Below are positions 26,316 to 38,800 of a stretch of DNA of 64,000 nucleotides, piece after piece; the stretch's first letter is position 1, and each line of letters opens with the position of its first letter. Source of the DNA: Metopolophium dirhodum (taxonomy: Eukaryota > Arthropoda > Insecta > Hemiptera > Aphididae); the NCBI RefSeq assembly GCF_019925205.1, contig NC_083567.1, positions 8,742,001-8,806,000 on the forward strand. Reading direction: 5' to 3'. A program made the translations under genes and the position numbers. The notes beneath the pieces were generated by a model. It saw nothing but the letters and a program-made list of their open reading frames with translations, did no database searches and was not told where the DNA came from.

Positions 26316-26568
26316 CGGCGGACGAAAACCGGTCGAAACGAGCGCATGGCCTCCCCACTCCCGACAGTTTCAGCTGTCGTAGGTGGTGCCACCTTGTATA
26401 CGTAGTGAGTTGTATTTCCACAACATTGACGGCCAATATTGATCGCACAATATGTGAAACGATATCTACTGTTTTGTTTACGCGCGCTCAGTAAATATAT
26501 TGAATTTTGGTTTGGATTTGTGCGTTTAAATTATTTTTTTTATCGTGTCCTGCTTATTGGACAAAATT

Positions 26569-28031
26569 ATGGATGACGAAATAATTGTTACACCAACAAA
26601 AAAAAATCCAAAGGGAAAGGTTTGTATTATTGTGATTAATTATATTATAGAATAGTGTATATTATGTTATTTGCAATGTATACAATAATATTATTATCAT
26701 ACATTTATTTATTCCAGTTTGTTTCATCAAGTCAAAAAGTGATGATTATCAATGCGTACAAAATGGAGTTGAAAAACAATCCGAAAATCACGATTAGGGA
26801 ATGTCGGATAGTTCTTTCCAAACGCCTAGGCATTGGGCAAAGAACAATTTCAAACACTATTAGTGAGTACAATACCTCAAAGACTGTGATGTCTCCAAAC
26901 AGAAAACGATGTAAGAAATCGTTTAAAGACGATTTCGATGATTTACATCGTAACACTGTGCGTCGTCATGTACATTCTTTTTGGTACAACAAAACCATTC
27001 CTACATTGGCCAAAATATACGCAGTTATTAAGGACGACGATAGTTTACCGTATGTATCAGAAACCAATTTATATCGTCTTTTAAAAACCATGGATTTCGA
27101 ATACACCAAACGAAGCCACAATAGTGCTCTCGTCGAAAGAGACGAAATAGTTGTATGGCGTCAACATTACTTGGAGGATATAAAGAAATACCGGGAAGAA
27201 GGGAGACACATGTACTACCTGGACGAAACGTGGGTCGATGCAGGAGAATGTACCAACAAAACATGGGTAGACAAAACCGTCAAATCGTGCCATGATGCAT
27301 TTGTTCGAGACCTCACAACAGGGCCGAAAAATCCAACAGGGAAAGGCAAACGACTGATCATTCTACACATAGGGTCGGAAGACGGGTTTGTACCAGGTGG
27401 ACTCCTATGTTTTGAGTCAAAAAAAAACACGAATGATTATCATGACGAGATGAACGGTGACACATTTTTTGAATGGATGCAAAATATATTACCAAAACTA
27501 AAAGAAAACTGTGTCATCGTTATGGATAACGCATCATACCATTCAGTAAAGGCAGACAAAATACCTACTACATCAACAAAAAAGGCGGACATAATTAAAT
27601 GGTTGGAAGAAAAAGGTGAAGTTATCGACAAGCCTATGGTAATTCCTCGACTACTTGAAATAGTACGCAGAATTAAACCAATGCACGAGAAATATGTAAT
27701 TGACGAACTGGCCAAAGAACACAACCGCACCATCTTAAGACTCCCACCGTACCATTGTGAGTTAAATCCGATAGAGCTGGCTTGGTCATCAGTCAAACAT
27801 CACGTCAAAATAAACAATACCAGCTACAAATTACCTGATGTGAAAAACTTGTTGTTGGAAGGTATCGAACGGGTAAATTCCGTTATGTGGAAAAATTTCA
27901 TAAGTCATACCGAAAAAATCGAAAAAAAATTCTACGAAATGGATTTCATCGTTGACCAAATGTTGTCTGCAGAAGTAGAACCTGTTGTCATCAATGTAAG
28001 TAATTCCTCTTCCGAGTCTGAGTCTGACTAA
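26569..28031 (+). CDS. DD82E transposase (IS630-Tc1-mariner, Sailor-like)
   Basis: Predicted cut-and-paste transposase of the surrounding element. Exon 1 (26569-26619) encodes the 17 residues MDDEIIVTPTKKNPKGK. A phase-0 intron (26620-26717, GTTTGT..TTCCAG) joins it to exon 2 (26718-28031), for 454 residues. Residues of about 23-68 look like a helix-turn-helix DNA-binding region (ITIRECRIVLSKRLGIGQRT). The RNase H-like catalytic core has D186 in YYLDETW, D287 in VIVMDNASYH and E370 in ELNPIELAW. Exactly 82 residues separate the last two, far more than the 34 of mariner and matching the DD82E group. The C-terminus is a Ser/acidic tail. The ATG in exon 1 is preferred because the open frame upstream of exon 2 is intronic AT-rich sequence. 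No frameshift or stop is seen. A domesticated host gene is possible but less likely, given the intact terminal repeats. Confidence 0.92.
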
Positions 28032-28080
28032 ATGTATTTTTATTTTTTATATTTGTAATTTTTATTTTTTTTTTATGTGT

Positions 28081-28086
28081 AATAAA
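28081..28086 (+). terminator. Transposase poly(A) signal
   Basis: An AATAAA hexamer 50 nt after the transposase stop codon is a plausible cleavage and polyadenylation signal for the element's transcript. Confidence 0.5.
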
Positions 28087-29352
28087 AAAAGAAATATTAA
28101 ACAAATGGTTTTCTGTACTTGTTAAAATACCATCCATAAACCTATCCATCGTGTTTCTGTGTATAATATAATCAAATAAAATAATGAAGTATATATATTT
28201 ATATACATTTATATATATAAAAAAAAAATTTTTAAATGTTTTTTTGTTGTAAGTGATATACAATTATAAACTAACTACCTATCTGATCGAAATCAATTTA
28301 ATAAACCGTTTGATTAATTTAAATACATATCTAATAATTATACAATCATGAAGAGCCAAAAAAATCTTTAAATTCAATATTATATAGGTACGATTAGTGT
28401 CGTACTTATATAAATGCGTATTATAATATATGAGTTGATATACATCATATATTATATATTAGGTATAATAGGTGTGTGTGTGTATATATATATATAAGTA
28501 TATATAATTATCCCATTTAGACCCTAACACATGGATGTACTAAAAAAAATATATATATAAGTATAGCATTTATATACACGCGTTAATATTGTGTACGTAT
28601 ATAACATAATATAATATAATGGTCCCCACGATGCTATACTTTATATATATATAATAATTAATAACACACCAAGTATATTATCGCCAAAAATGTGTACGAA
28701 ATCTTCGCCGACCTGCTATGAATGTTCGAATTTCAAAACGTACATTCTCATCACAATAACCTCGTGCGACCCGCCGCCGGACGTACACAATATATATTAT
28801 ACTATATAGGTCAGAGTTGGGCCAAATTTTATCTAGATAATTATTCGAATAAATATGTATTCGATTAATTATTTATTCGAATAAAATGTTATCTCAATAA
28901 TCATCTAAATAAAATTTCATTCGAATAACGCCCTACTCTGCTATGGGTAAATACGATGGACTCCACAAGTCCCTGTGGTGAACTGGCACCACAGCCTGCT
29001 ACGACTGCTATGGACGATTTAATAATTTTGTTTTAAGAATTAAAATATATAGGTATTATTATAGATACCATATTACCACGATGCCATAATATCGACAATA
29101 TGTATACTATAAGAAATACATCAATAAATAATGAATAATAATAATCCGTAAGTGTTTACGTATTTGAGTATAAAAATAATAATATTCTGTGGCGTGCAAC
29201 AGTATGATGCGGTAGATAATAATTATAATAATAATTGAACATTCTGTATGCCCGGCGGCGTCGAAAGTAGCCGATCATTGGCGACTAATCAGAAATTAAT
29301 TACTAATTTTGTGGGAGGGGCTTGTGGTTCCGCCTCTGATAACGATGCGCGA
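28087..29352. other. Noncoding right arm of the Sailor-like element
   Basis: AT-rich DNA with runs of TA dinucleotides and no credible reading frame. Apart from the nested MITE it holds nothing I can name. It ends in a slightly GC-richer subterminal stretch before the right terminal repeat. Confidence 0.6.
28812..28940. mobile_element. hAT-like MITE nested in the Sailor-like element
   Basis: A 129-bp AT-rich insert whose ends are inverted repeats: CAGAGTTGGGC on the left and, on the other strand, CAGAGTAGGGC on the right (10 of 11). The flanking octamers ATATAGGT and CTATGGGT agree at six of eight positions, compatible with a decayed 8-bp hAT target duplication. The interior has repeated ATTCGAATAA-type words. 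No coding capacity. Confidence 0.6.
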
Positions 29353-29381
29353 CCCGGTGCGTTCTCATTTGAAAAAGAGTA
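29353..29381 (-). repeat. Right terminal inverted repeat of the Sailor-like element
   Basis: On the minus strand this reads TACTCTTTTTCAAATGAGAA and ends CGCACCGGG, the mate of 26287-26315. TA follows at 29382-29383. Confidence 0.93.
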
Positions 29382-29383
29382 TA

Positions 29384-29835
29384 GATGCTATAAGCTAAAT
29401 CTCAGGCTGTAAACATGACAGAAATGAGTATAATCATATAGTTATAATAATTCTGCACAGAACAATGACTACCAACTACCTAAAAATTATTCAAGTCTTA
29501 ACAAGTCCATTATCAGGATCACATTATATTCGTATCGGTTATCCAAAATCCAAATAAATCGGGCATCGGCCATCATGATTATTTCGCGGCGATATGTGTG
29601 TGGTTGTGAATGGTGATTGTATAATGTAAATGTATATATTTATGAACGCGCGAGCGTGCTGTATGTTTGGTTCATATTCATTAGTTCTACTCTTGGTCAA
29701 AAATCTAGGAAAATTTGACTTCACAATTTTCGCGGTTAACGCAAACCAATAATCCATTCGACCTTAGACGTCTGGTTCGCGACAAGTCCAGTTTTGTCGT
29801 GAATAAGATAAACGGTGGGCAATTACCGTGTGGAC
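29384..29835 (+). promoter_or_regulatory. 5' flank and 5' UTR of the 53BP1-like gene
   Basis: Sequence between the transposon end and the 53BP1-like start codon. It becomes GC-richer toward the gene. With 25968-26286 it forms the space of about 770 bp that would separate the two divergent start codons if the transposon were absent. No specific factor site was identified. Confidence 0.45.
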
Positions 29836-32800
29836 ATGGATGACAAAATCGAACTCAAAACCGAGCATTCGTTGCCGGCCAAGACTGAACCAACAGACGA
29901 CGAGACACTGTGTCTAACAAACAATGGAATAGTATTGAACTGCGAACAGTTGTCAGTCAACTCGGTCAGTGAATTTAATAACATCAATCATTCTGATATA
30001 CAGCAGCCCGCCAAAGACAAGATAGTCACCAGCTCTCAGTATCTCACTGCCCAAACTGCCGGTACAGACGTCAGTGAAAGTAATTATTATTTTATTAGAA
30101 CTAGGTATAGTAAGTAAATACCTTCTACTGTCATTTTAACGGTTTCAGATCAAAATATCTCTAATGGAAATATCGCCCTTAAAGTTGAAAATATTTTAAT
30201 ATCATTAATGTTAACAAAAGTTGTATCATTACAAATACAAAATAAATTATAATGGGTATATAAAATTGACTGTAGAATACAGTCATTTTTATGTGTATAC
30301 AATAATGATTGCAACAAAAATAGCAAATAATCCATGGACAATAATAATTAATCCAACATTATAATATCAGTTAGTACCAATTTTAAATTTACGATTGCAG
30401 GCAAATGTAATAATTACAAAAATTATTAATTATTACTAATGTAATACAATTTAATAATTAATTAAATTTATAATTTGAATGTACAAGTTAAGATTTATGA
30501 TTGCGGGAAATAGAGTAACTAATGCAATCATTTTTAAAAAAATAAAATGAATAAAAATAAAACCCTATCAAGATATAAGTTAAAATTTAAGATTGTGGGC
30601 AATTCCCCTTAAATGTTTTAGAGATGTCATTTTGTTGTATTGACTGTCAATTTTAAACAATCGTTCATCGTTACCCACCATCATTTGGATACACAAACGA
30701 GAAGCGCTCTCTCACAGGCACGAGTATAGTGATATGTAACTGGGTTTAATATACATATTATGTTCAATACTGCCTTAAGTTCTGAACAAATGAAGGGAAT
30801 TAAAGGTATCAACTTAGTTAATTTTCAGTTTTATAACACATTTTCTAGTGGTTCCTAATCGTTTTATGTTAGGTACTAGGTAGGTTCTTACTGTAAACAT
30901 CTAGCACACTAACATTACTTACTTTATCCAACTAGTGTGTGAAATTTGTTTAATTTTTTTCAATTTTTATGTGTTTAGGGTCATGGGATTCTCATATCAT
31001 TACTCCTCCTACATTGTTTCAAACAAGTTCTGAAATTGTTTTACACGGCCCTCTCAAAGAAGTCCACGGTTCAACATCTGAAGGCACTGCAATTGATTCT
31101 GATAGAGAAATCCAACTAGTACTTATTAATATATTTTTTTTTGTGTTAAGATTAAAATTTGTTGTTATTTTTTTAGCTTACAGAAGATAAGGAAAAATCT
31201 GTTGACAATTTATATCCTGAATATGATTACATATTTTGTATTGCAGCTATAAGTAGGACAACACCAAATAGTTCTAAACTGCTTGCGGTATGTTATACAA
31301 TTTTTTGCCTCTACTTTAATTACTTCTCTTGTTAATTTTTATATTTAAAATAATTTTGAAACATGTTCAATGTGTACGTACCCTGTAATTATAAGATATC
31401 AAGGGATAGTGTTAGCTGAGAACACATACATGATCTGTATGGACAATGCATTACAATGTGTAGTCTGTATTTTATACTGTCTTACCTATACTATATGAGT
31501 ATAAGCAGAGGTTAGGTTATACACACAGCTATTGCTATATATACACCAGAAGTACATAAATTACATTTATGGTTCATTTAACATACCTTTCTAAAATAAC
31601 TTCAATTAATATACGCATATTCGTATACACTACAGTTAGTACAGCCAGCAATTTACAAATTAGAGCCGTAATTTTCATGCTCCAAGTGGCCATTGTTTTG
31701 CACTGTTTTGGAAAATAATAGCCATTTGGAGCATGAACCATTGCAGCTCTAATTTTTTACTGTACTGTAATTAATAATAACATACATTATTTACTGTAAA
31801 AGGTAAATTGTTTTTAAGTATTAATACCAAAAGCATTTCTAAAATGTTGAAATAAATCAAAATTAATTTTCATCATATAAATGTTATGTCTGATGAGCAT
31901 ACCCAGCCAGCTATGATCAAGTAAATGTCATAACTCATAAGTAATTCTATAATAATTGTTCTAAAATTGTTGCATTATGGCGCCCAATCGTAATATTTTA
32001 AGTATCTATTAAGTTTGTGTTGGTTTTTAATTTCATTTTCCCGCCATTTTTATATTCAAAATGATGGGTTATGTTTTGTATATAATAAATATTAACTATA
32101 CCTGTATTTTAAAATTAATTTATCTAGATATTTAACTTCATATAATATATATGTATAGGTATGTGACTAAAATTACTTATACATTTGTGTTTTAGATATC
32201 AAAAATTGATTCAAACATAAAAGTTGATATAAAGTCTGATGTATCCTCTCTTAATGGTTATGCTGCTGATCATTCTAGCTCGTCAAACTCAACGTAACTA
32301 TTAATAAATATTTATAAATGTGCATTAATCAATTTTAGTAATGTATTTGAGTCATACAGTTAACAATTCAAGGCTTGGCAAGTTAATGATTTTTTTTTAA
32401 CTCAGTTCATATGCACCAATAACAAAAAGTTAAAAGTTAATTTAACTATAGTTTAACTCAGTTATGTTTTAAAGTTAACACACACTTTTTGTTAACTTCT
32501 TATTCAGTTAAAAAAAAGTTAATATGTTTATACAATTCTAGAATACTTAATTTTTTTCTAATCCAAAACTAAATTATAGACTATAGTGTTTATACTTTAT
32601 ACAGTATTTCCATATAAGTTAGATTGGAAAAATATAAATATTTTAACTTTGAACAGTTCACAGTAAATATTTTTTGACATGAAAACGAAATAGACTGAAA
32701 TAGTGAAATGTAATGAAATGTAAGTTAATATTTAACTTAATGAAAATCCAAAAGTAATTGTTAAGTTACAAAGTTAAAATTAATTATTTTTTTAACTTAA

Positions 32801-35800
32801 CTTTTAATTTTTAACTCGTTAATGCCCAGTTTTGGTTAACATTACATTATGAACAAAAATAAGATCTGTTATTTATTTTTGAAAATATGTAAGAACTCAA
32901 TATTCAAATAATAATTAATGTAACATTTATTTAACTTATAGTTAACCCACTTTATTTCTGAAACTTAATGCTAAACAGTTAATTATTTATTTTTTAGTTG
33001 TGGTCATTTAATTGAAGAACCATTTTTGGTACCAAAAGCTCCACGAGATTCATTTATGTCATCTTCAACATCATCATTTAGTGGTTCATCAACTGGAATA
33101 CTTTTACAGCCATCAAAATGTAAGTTTGACTGATATCAAGATTATAAACTGCTAATTCTCTTACTTGATAAATATAAATAATGACAATTTGATTTTTAAA
33201 AATGTTTAAACTTTGTCACATTGTTTTAAAATGTGTGATTAATCTAATTATTATGTACCTATTATTGAATTAAATCTTCCAATATTCACATAATAAAAAG
33301 TAATAGATTAATAATAAATACACATTTTATAAAATATGGGTCACTTAGGTACAATTACGTATATATTAATACTGTTTTTTTTAATACTTATTTTATACAT
33401 TATTAAAGTAAAAAAAAATTAATTTTACTTAGTAAAGGTTTGTTATTTGATACATTGTTATTAGTCTTATTCATAACTGTTTTGTTATATTATATATTTC
33501 AGCTAAACATAACAATATTTTACTATCAAAAAATGTATACACTTATCCAGAAAATTTAGCTTGTCACAAGTGTGACCATGTATATCCACGGGTAACAGAA
33601 AATTGTATGGCTAGTAATATGGACAATAATGACATCAAAAGTGAACCAGAAACTAAAACTCGGTAAAAAAATTATAGTCTGTTCAAATCTTGGTACTTAA
33701 ATATTTTTTTTATCTTATAGTGCGGGAAAATCGAGACAAAAAAAAAGACCAAAACAGATAAATGATAAAAGTTCAAAAAAAATTTCAAAAGTATGTCTTA
33801 TTTAATATATTATCTATATAATATTACAATTCATAATTATATTTAATTAATTATTATAGTTTACAACATAAAACACTCTAAACATTGTAGTTTTTTTGGT
33901 TTTTTTTTTTAGAAAACAAAACAAAATTCTGAAAATGTTTTCAATGAGAAAAATAATATTAAAATAGAGGAACCTAAATGTTATGATATGCCAATCGATT
34001 CTGTTGAATATCCAACCAATGAAAAAAATCCAACAAATAATGAAATTCCAACAAATGATGACATTCCATCAAATGATCCTATTACATTCAAAACTGGTTT
34101 GTGAAATATAATCATTATAAAATATAAACAATTGATAGTTAATTATTTATTAATATTTATTTTACAGGTGATAAAATATTTGCATATTGGACGGCGGATA
34201 AAATGTTTTACCCAGCTATTATCATTGATATAGTAGCCCCGAAATTTAAAGTAGAATTTTTATCCGACTACTATATAAAACTATTGAATTCTGATTGTCT
34301 TGTTCATAGTACAGCTCTAAAAATTGGAACTCTTGTCGCTATATTTGATACTGTTTCCCAAGAATATAGAGTTGGTGAAATTGTTACTATTAATGAGTAT
34401 GTATATCATAGCTTATTCAACTTTATAATGTCTATAGTTAATTGTGATATATAAGTTTACATAAAACATTATTGTTTCCAGAGTACCCAATGGCGAAAAA
34501 ACATATACAGTGGATTTGAATTCAGAGGAGGTGGTTGTTCCTTTTGAAAAACTAGTGTTGGATATGGATAAAGCAAAAAACTTGCAAGACAAAATTGTAT
34601 TAAAAAATTATCATAGACTTAGCATGTGTATGTAATTGCATTAATATTTAAAATTATTTATTATTAGTTCATAATCATCATCTAATTTAAAATAATTGAT
34701 TGATTTATGATATTAGCTAATGTGTCTGAAGGAAAAAGACTTCGCTTATCCCGATCAACTAGTACAAAATGTAAAACTACAAAAAATGAATCCAGTAAAC
34801 GTAAAAAAACTAAACAAAATGCTCCAGAAACCAATAAAAAAAAACGAAAATGTTTATTTCCTGAAGTACCTGATCCCAGGTACATTCCTAGTACTAGCAC
34901 AGGAATTACTGCAGGAGATGATTATGATGAAGGTATCTTCCAAGCTGCTTCTTCAGATTCAGACTTTGAGTAAGATATTTGATGTTTTTTCTGATTATGT
35001 TAACATATACATACATCCCCAAAATTATAAATAAGGTGATCAACATTGCTTGTTAAGAGGACGCTACCCATACGTTTATTGTCTTCGTCTTAAAAACGTA
35101 CGATTTAGCAAATTTCCGTTTCTCTAGTTTCAATGATATGTTGTTAGTTTTTATATTAAGTGAATTGACCTATTATCAAACTTTTAGGTAAGGACATTAT
35201 CTGTGCTTAAGCGTCGGGGAATTTTTCGATATTTTTATTTTCAATCAAAATATGGGTATGTGAATATCACAAATTAAAAAATCGAATAAATGCCAACCTT
35301 TAAGCAGGGCTTGAAACTGGTTACCATGACCAATTTTGGGTCTGGTAACCGCTTCCCGGTTTGTAAGTTTACATTTTGAGAAGCGGTTAACAATTACCAG
35401 TAACCACCAAGTTCAATTAAGGGGTAACATGTAGCGGTAACCTTTTTTTTTAAAAAAACGGAAGTATCAAAAGAAAAATAATGTTATATTGGATTTTTAT
35501 ATTTTTATATTTTTTTTTTTTTGGAAATTCTATTCTATTTTTTTGATTAATAATGTTATTTACAAGATAATAAATGTAATGTAATAATAAGTACAATTAA
35601 AGATGGTATAATGTCTGTAGCCGCAATGACGAAAAATAAGAGGATGTCACACTCGCATGTGTTGTCTCCGTCTTACAAATGTAGAACATAGCAAAAACTG
35701 TTTTGCGCGGAACAACTTTTCTCGCACCATATTTGTTGTAGAACTACTAAATTCTCACAGCTCCTATAGAAGAACTGATATATCTGTGCTTTTTTTTTAA

Positions 35801-38800
35801 TAGCACTATTCAATCAATTTTTATAAACAAATGAAAAAAACAAAAATGTGGGTTACAAGTGGGTCACAGTAATGGATGGTGTTAAATTTGAATTCAATGA
35901 TATAATATCATTGTCTAAGAAAAACGATTCTAAGCGAAAACGGTCAGTCAGCCTATTATATATATATATATTTGATAATATTATTGTGAATAAAGTAATT
36001 TATATATAACCTATTTACGTTGAACCTTGTTTTAAATTTTTAACTACAAAATAATTGTTTAATTTTAAATTTGATACATTTTGTCAAGATTCGAACTTTA
36101 AATCCTTATAAAAAAAAATTGTGCCTATGTAATTTTAATATTTTTCAACTGCTATTGTAAAAATATATCAGGAGCCTGGCATTAAATTTTCTTAAAATGT
36201 TATTGATATTCATAGGAAAAAAAACAAAAAAAATTGAAAACTGACAATGTCCATAAGCAGCTCGAAAAAAGTCAAAATATTTTTAAAATTTTATGGTGTA
36301 TAGCAAATGAAAATATAAACATTCAGTAAAATTTTCATGTATCTACAGTTATTCGTTTTTGAATAACAATAACATAACAAAACCGCTACATGAGAAATCG
36401 AGTGAATATCCAATATTGTGAAAATATGAACTTCAAACGCTCGTAAAAATTTAATTTGACTTTCTTATAGACATTTTTTTTTTTGATGAAAGTAGATAAT
36501 CTTATAAGGAATCTTGTATTACATTTTAAAATCTTAGATTTAAAAAGAAAAATTTTTATGAATTCTTAACTCAAAATAATTTGGTAATTTTTGTAATTTT
36601 TCCATATTTTGTCAATTTTTGAACTTTAAATGCTTATAAAAAAAAACTGTGGCCAAGGATTTTTAATATTTTTCAAATGTCATTGTAACAATATAGTAGG
36701 TGCATTGTATTACATTTTAAACTTTTTTACCCAACAAATAAAGTTTCATTGACATTCTTAGAAAAAAAGACTAATAAAATTGGAAACTGAAAATGTTCCT
36801 AATTAGTTCAAAACAAATCAATATATTTTGAAATTTTATCGTGTATAGAAAATGCTAATATAAATGACCAGTGAAAATGTCATTTGTATACGTTCATTTT
36901 TTTTTAGAGTTACACCAAAAACGAAAATCAATTTTGTGAAAAACCGATTTTGCGTAAAAATTCCCTTTTTTCCTTAATTTTCATGTTGTTTTTCCCGACG
37001 CTTTTTTTCTTTAAATTTTAAATTTTGACCTCCTCAATGCACCAACGATATTCACTTTCCCATCGAACAAGATACTGAAGTTGAAAATCCAATCATTATT
37101 TCGACTACTTATCGTCTACACAGACACAAAAATAAAAAAAAAAACACATTGTAAAATCAATACATTCATTGTTCCACTCAAAATCTAAAAAAACCAAATG
37201 TTTAGAAGCATATTTATTTTTTAATTTAGCTTGTCCCTAAATCGTTTTTTAAAGTGGATATTTGTTTTGTGTAAATTGAAGTAAAACTAAAATTTTTCGA
37301 AAAAAACCGTTTCCGAATTCCGAAGTGGTTACCGGTTATCTTGAAGAATTAAAACCGCTCCCAAACCGGTAATCACATTTTTAGGGATCATTTTGGTAAC
37401 CGGTAATCAATTACCACTAATTCTAAAAACCCCTAAAACCGGTAACCGAATTTTTCATAAGCGGTTTCATGCCCTGCAGGCTAAAAGTTTGATAATAGGT
37501 CATTTCACTCTAATATAAAAACTGAAAACACACTATTTCAACTAGTGAAAAAAAAATTGGTATATCGTGCGTGTGTAAGACTGAGACAACAAATTGCATG
37601 GGTAGCATCCTCTTAATAATTTTTCTTAAGGTCAAACTAATAAAAATTAAAACTATACACAATATCATTGATTATAAATACTAAACTAATGGGTGACAAC
37701 AGCCTTCCATAACAACCACATCCATTTTTTGTCAATATTTCGAATCGCGTAAATACGGGCTAGTGAATAATCTATAGTATTTATAATCAATGATAATATT
37801 TACAGTGAAACCTCTATAAACTCTTAATAGAAATTCGCTAGACTAAACAGGTTTAAAATTATCCCACATTATCCCGCACCGGGATAATGAACCATGTCAA
37901 TGATATGGTCCAAACATCCCGGTGCATTATTTTTCACACCGGTTCAGTCTAGCGAATTTCTGTTTAGTCTCGAAAATTTCTTCTGCTATTCGAAAGATTC
38001 AGTTTGTTAAAAAGTTTGTAGTTTGTTACCCAAAAAGCATTTACTAATTGAAGGTGTCTGTTTCATTGTATATTAACGAAGCTGGGATGGACTGGCTAGG
38101 GTGACGGGTGGGCGATCCCCGCCTGGGCCTGGCGAAAATTTGGGCCGATAACTTAAAAATATTTTATTATTAGCCAAATGTTCTATTTCTCCAAGGCCAA
38201 TTTTATTCCCAGTCCGCCTCTGACTTTATTAAGAATAAAAAATTGAAATCGGTTAAAATAGTATAGTTATTACTTATAATTATTGTTTCATTATTTAAGA
38301 ATGTTAACAAAAACAGTGTACAATGTTACTATAAGAATGTTTTATCTTACACCCAACTATAGAATTAAAGTTGTATAGAATAGTTTTAGGGTTAATTGTG
38401 TGGTATTTTATTATTATTTAAAAGCAAACAAAAATTATTTTCAAAATTATATTCCTTGATTTTTTTTTAATATAACTAAATATTTGTTTATTAAATTTTA
38501 TCATTTTAGTCACGTTAGAGAAGATTTAACCAATGTTAACTTAGCTCAATTAAAAAACTCAGACATTGATAGCGAGCATTCATCTCCTGACAAAATTAGC
38601 AGTGCAGTTGTGTCTCCCTCCGCTAAATCCATAAAACTATTTGAGAATTTACATTTTATTGTCTCTTATTCTAAATATAAACGGATACCAATGACCAATG
38701 ACAGTGATGGCACTGATAGTGAAATCAACCAACGTATGTATACAATTAAAATAATACATTAGTTTTATAATGTATATTTAATTATATTACTATATACTTA

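Larger units (their letters stand above)
26287..29381 (+). mobile_element. Complete Sailor-like (DD82E) IS630-Tc1-mariner transposon
   Basis: A 3,095-bp element bounded by 29-bp terminal inverted repeats, 26287-26315 and 29353-29381, matching at 28 of 29 positions (ACTCTTTTTCAAATGAGAAC is the outer part; the mismatch is the outermost base but one in effect, A versus T at the tip). A TA dinucleotide flanks each end (26285-26286 and 29382-29383), the target duplication expected of this superfamily. Inside are a 282-bp leader, a two-exon transposase gene and about 1.35 kb of AT-rich noncoding DNA that includes a nested hAT-like MITE. Intact ends and an intact reading frame suggest a fairly recent insertion or one still capable of moving. 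The DD82E/Sailor assignment rests on the catalytic spacing and on family knowledge from memory. Confidence 0.93.
35305..37476. mobile_element. hAT-like element nested in the TTAA element
   Basis: The ends are inverted: CAGGGCTTGAAACTGG on the left and, on the other strand, CAGGGCATGAAACCGC on the right. Subterminal regions on both sides are full of GGTTACC/GGTAACCGG words. I found no convincing 8-bp target duplication, so the borders or superfamily may be wrong. The middle contains the interspersed repeat also seen near 18.9-19.4 kb. No intact open frame. Confidence 0.5.
35057..37612. mobile_element. Long TTAA-flanked fold-back element with nested insertions (53BP1 intron 11)
   Basis: TTAA precedes (35053-35056) and follows (37613-37616) the element. 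The left end GAGGACGCTACCCAT pairs with the right end, which on the minus strand reads GAGGATGCTACCCAT. Subterminal arms also pair: GACCTATTATCAAACTTTTA near 35168 against its complement near 37483. Inside lies a second inverted-repeat unit (35305-37476) and a solo end of the same TTAA family at 35640. The terminus and target site suggest a piggyBac-like nonautonomous family, inferred without a transposase in the window. The intron still has sound GT..AG borders. Confidence 0.7.

Noticed and set aside
29815..29835. Upstream GTG start for the 53BP1-like protein
   Set aside because: A GTG start is not expected in an insect nuclear gene. The in-frame ATG at 29836 is used instead.
34626..34633. 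Alternative exon 10 donors of the 53BP1-like gene (GT at 34626 or 34632)
   Set aside because: Both give phase 2, which does not match the following exon. The GTATGT donor after 34627 gives the required phase 1 and continues into NVSEGKRLRLS.
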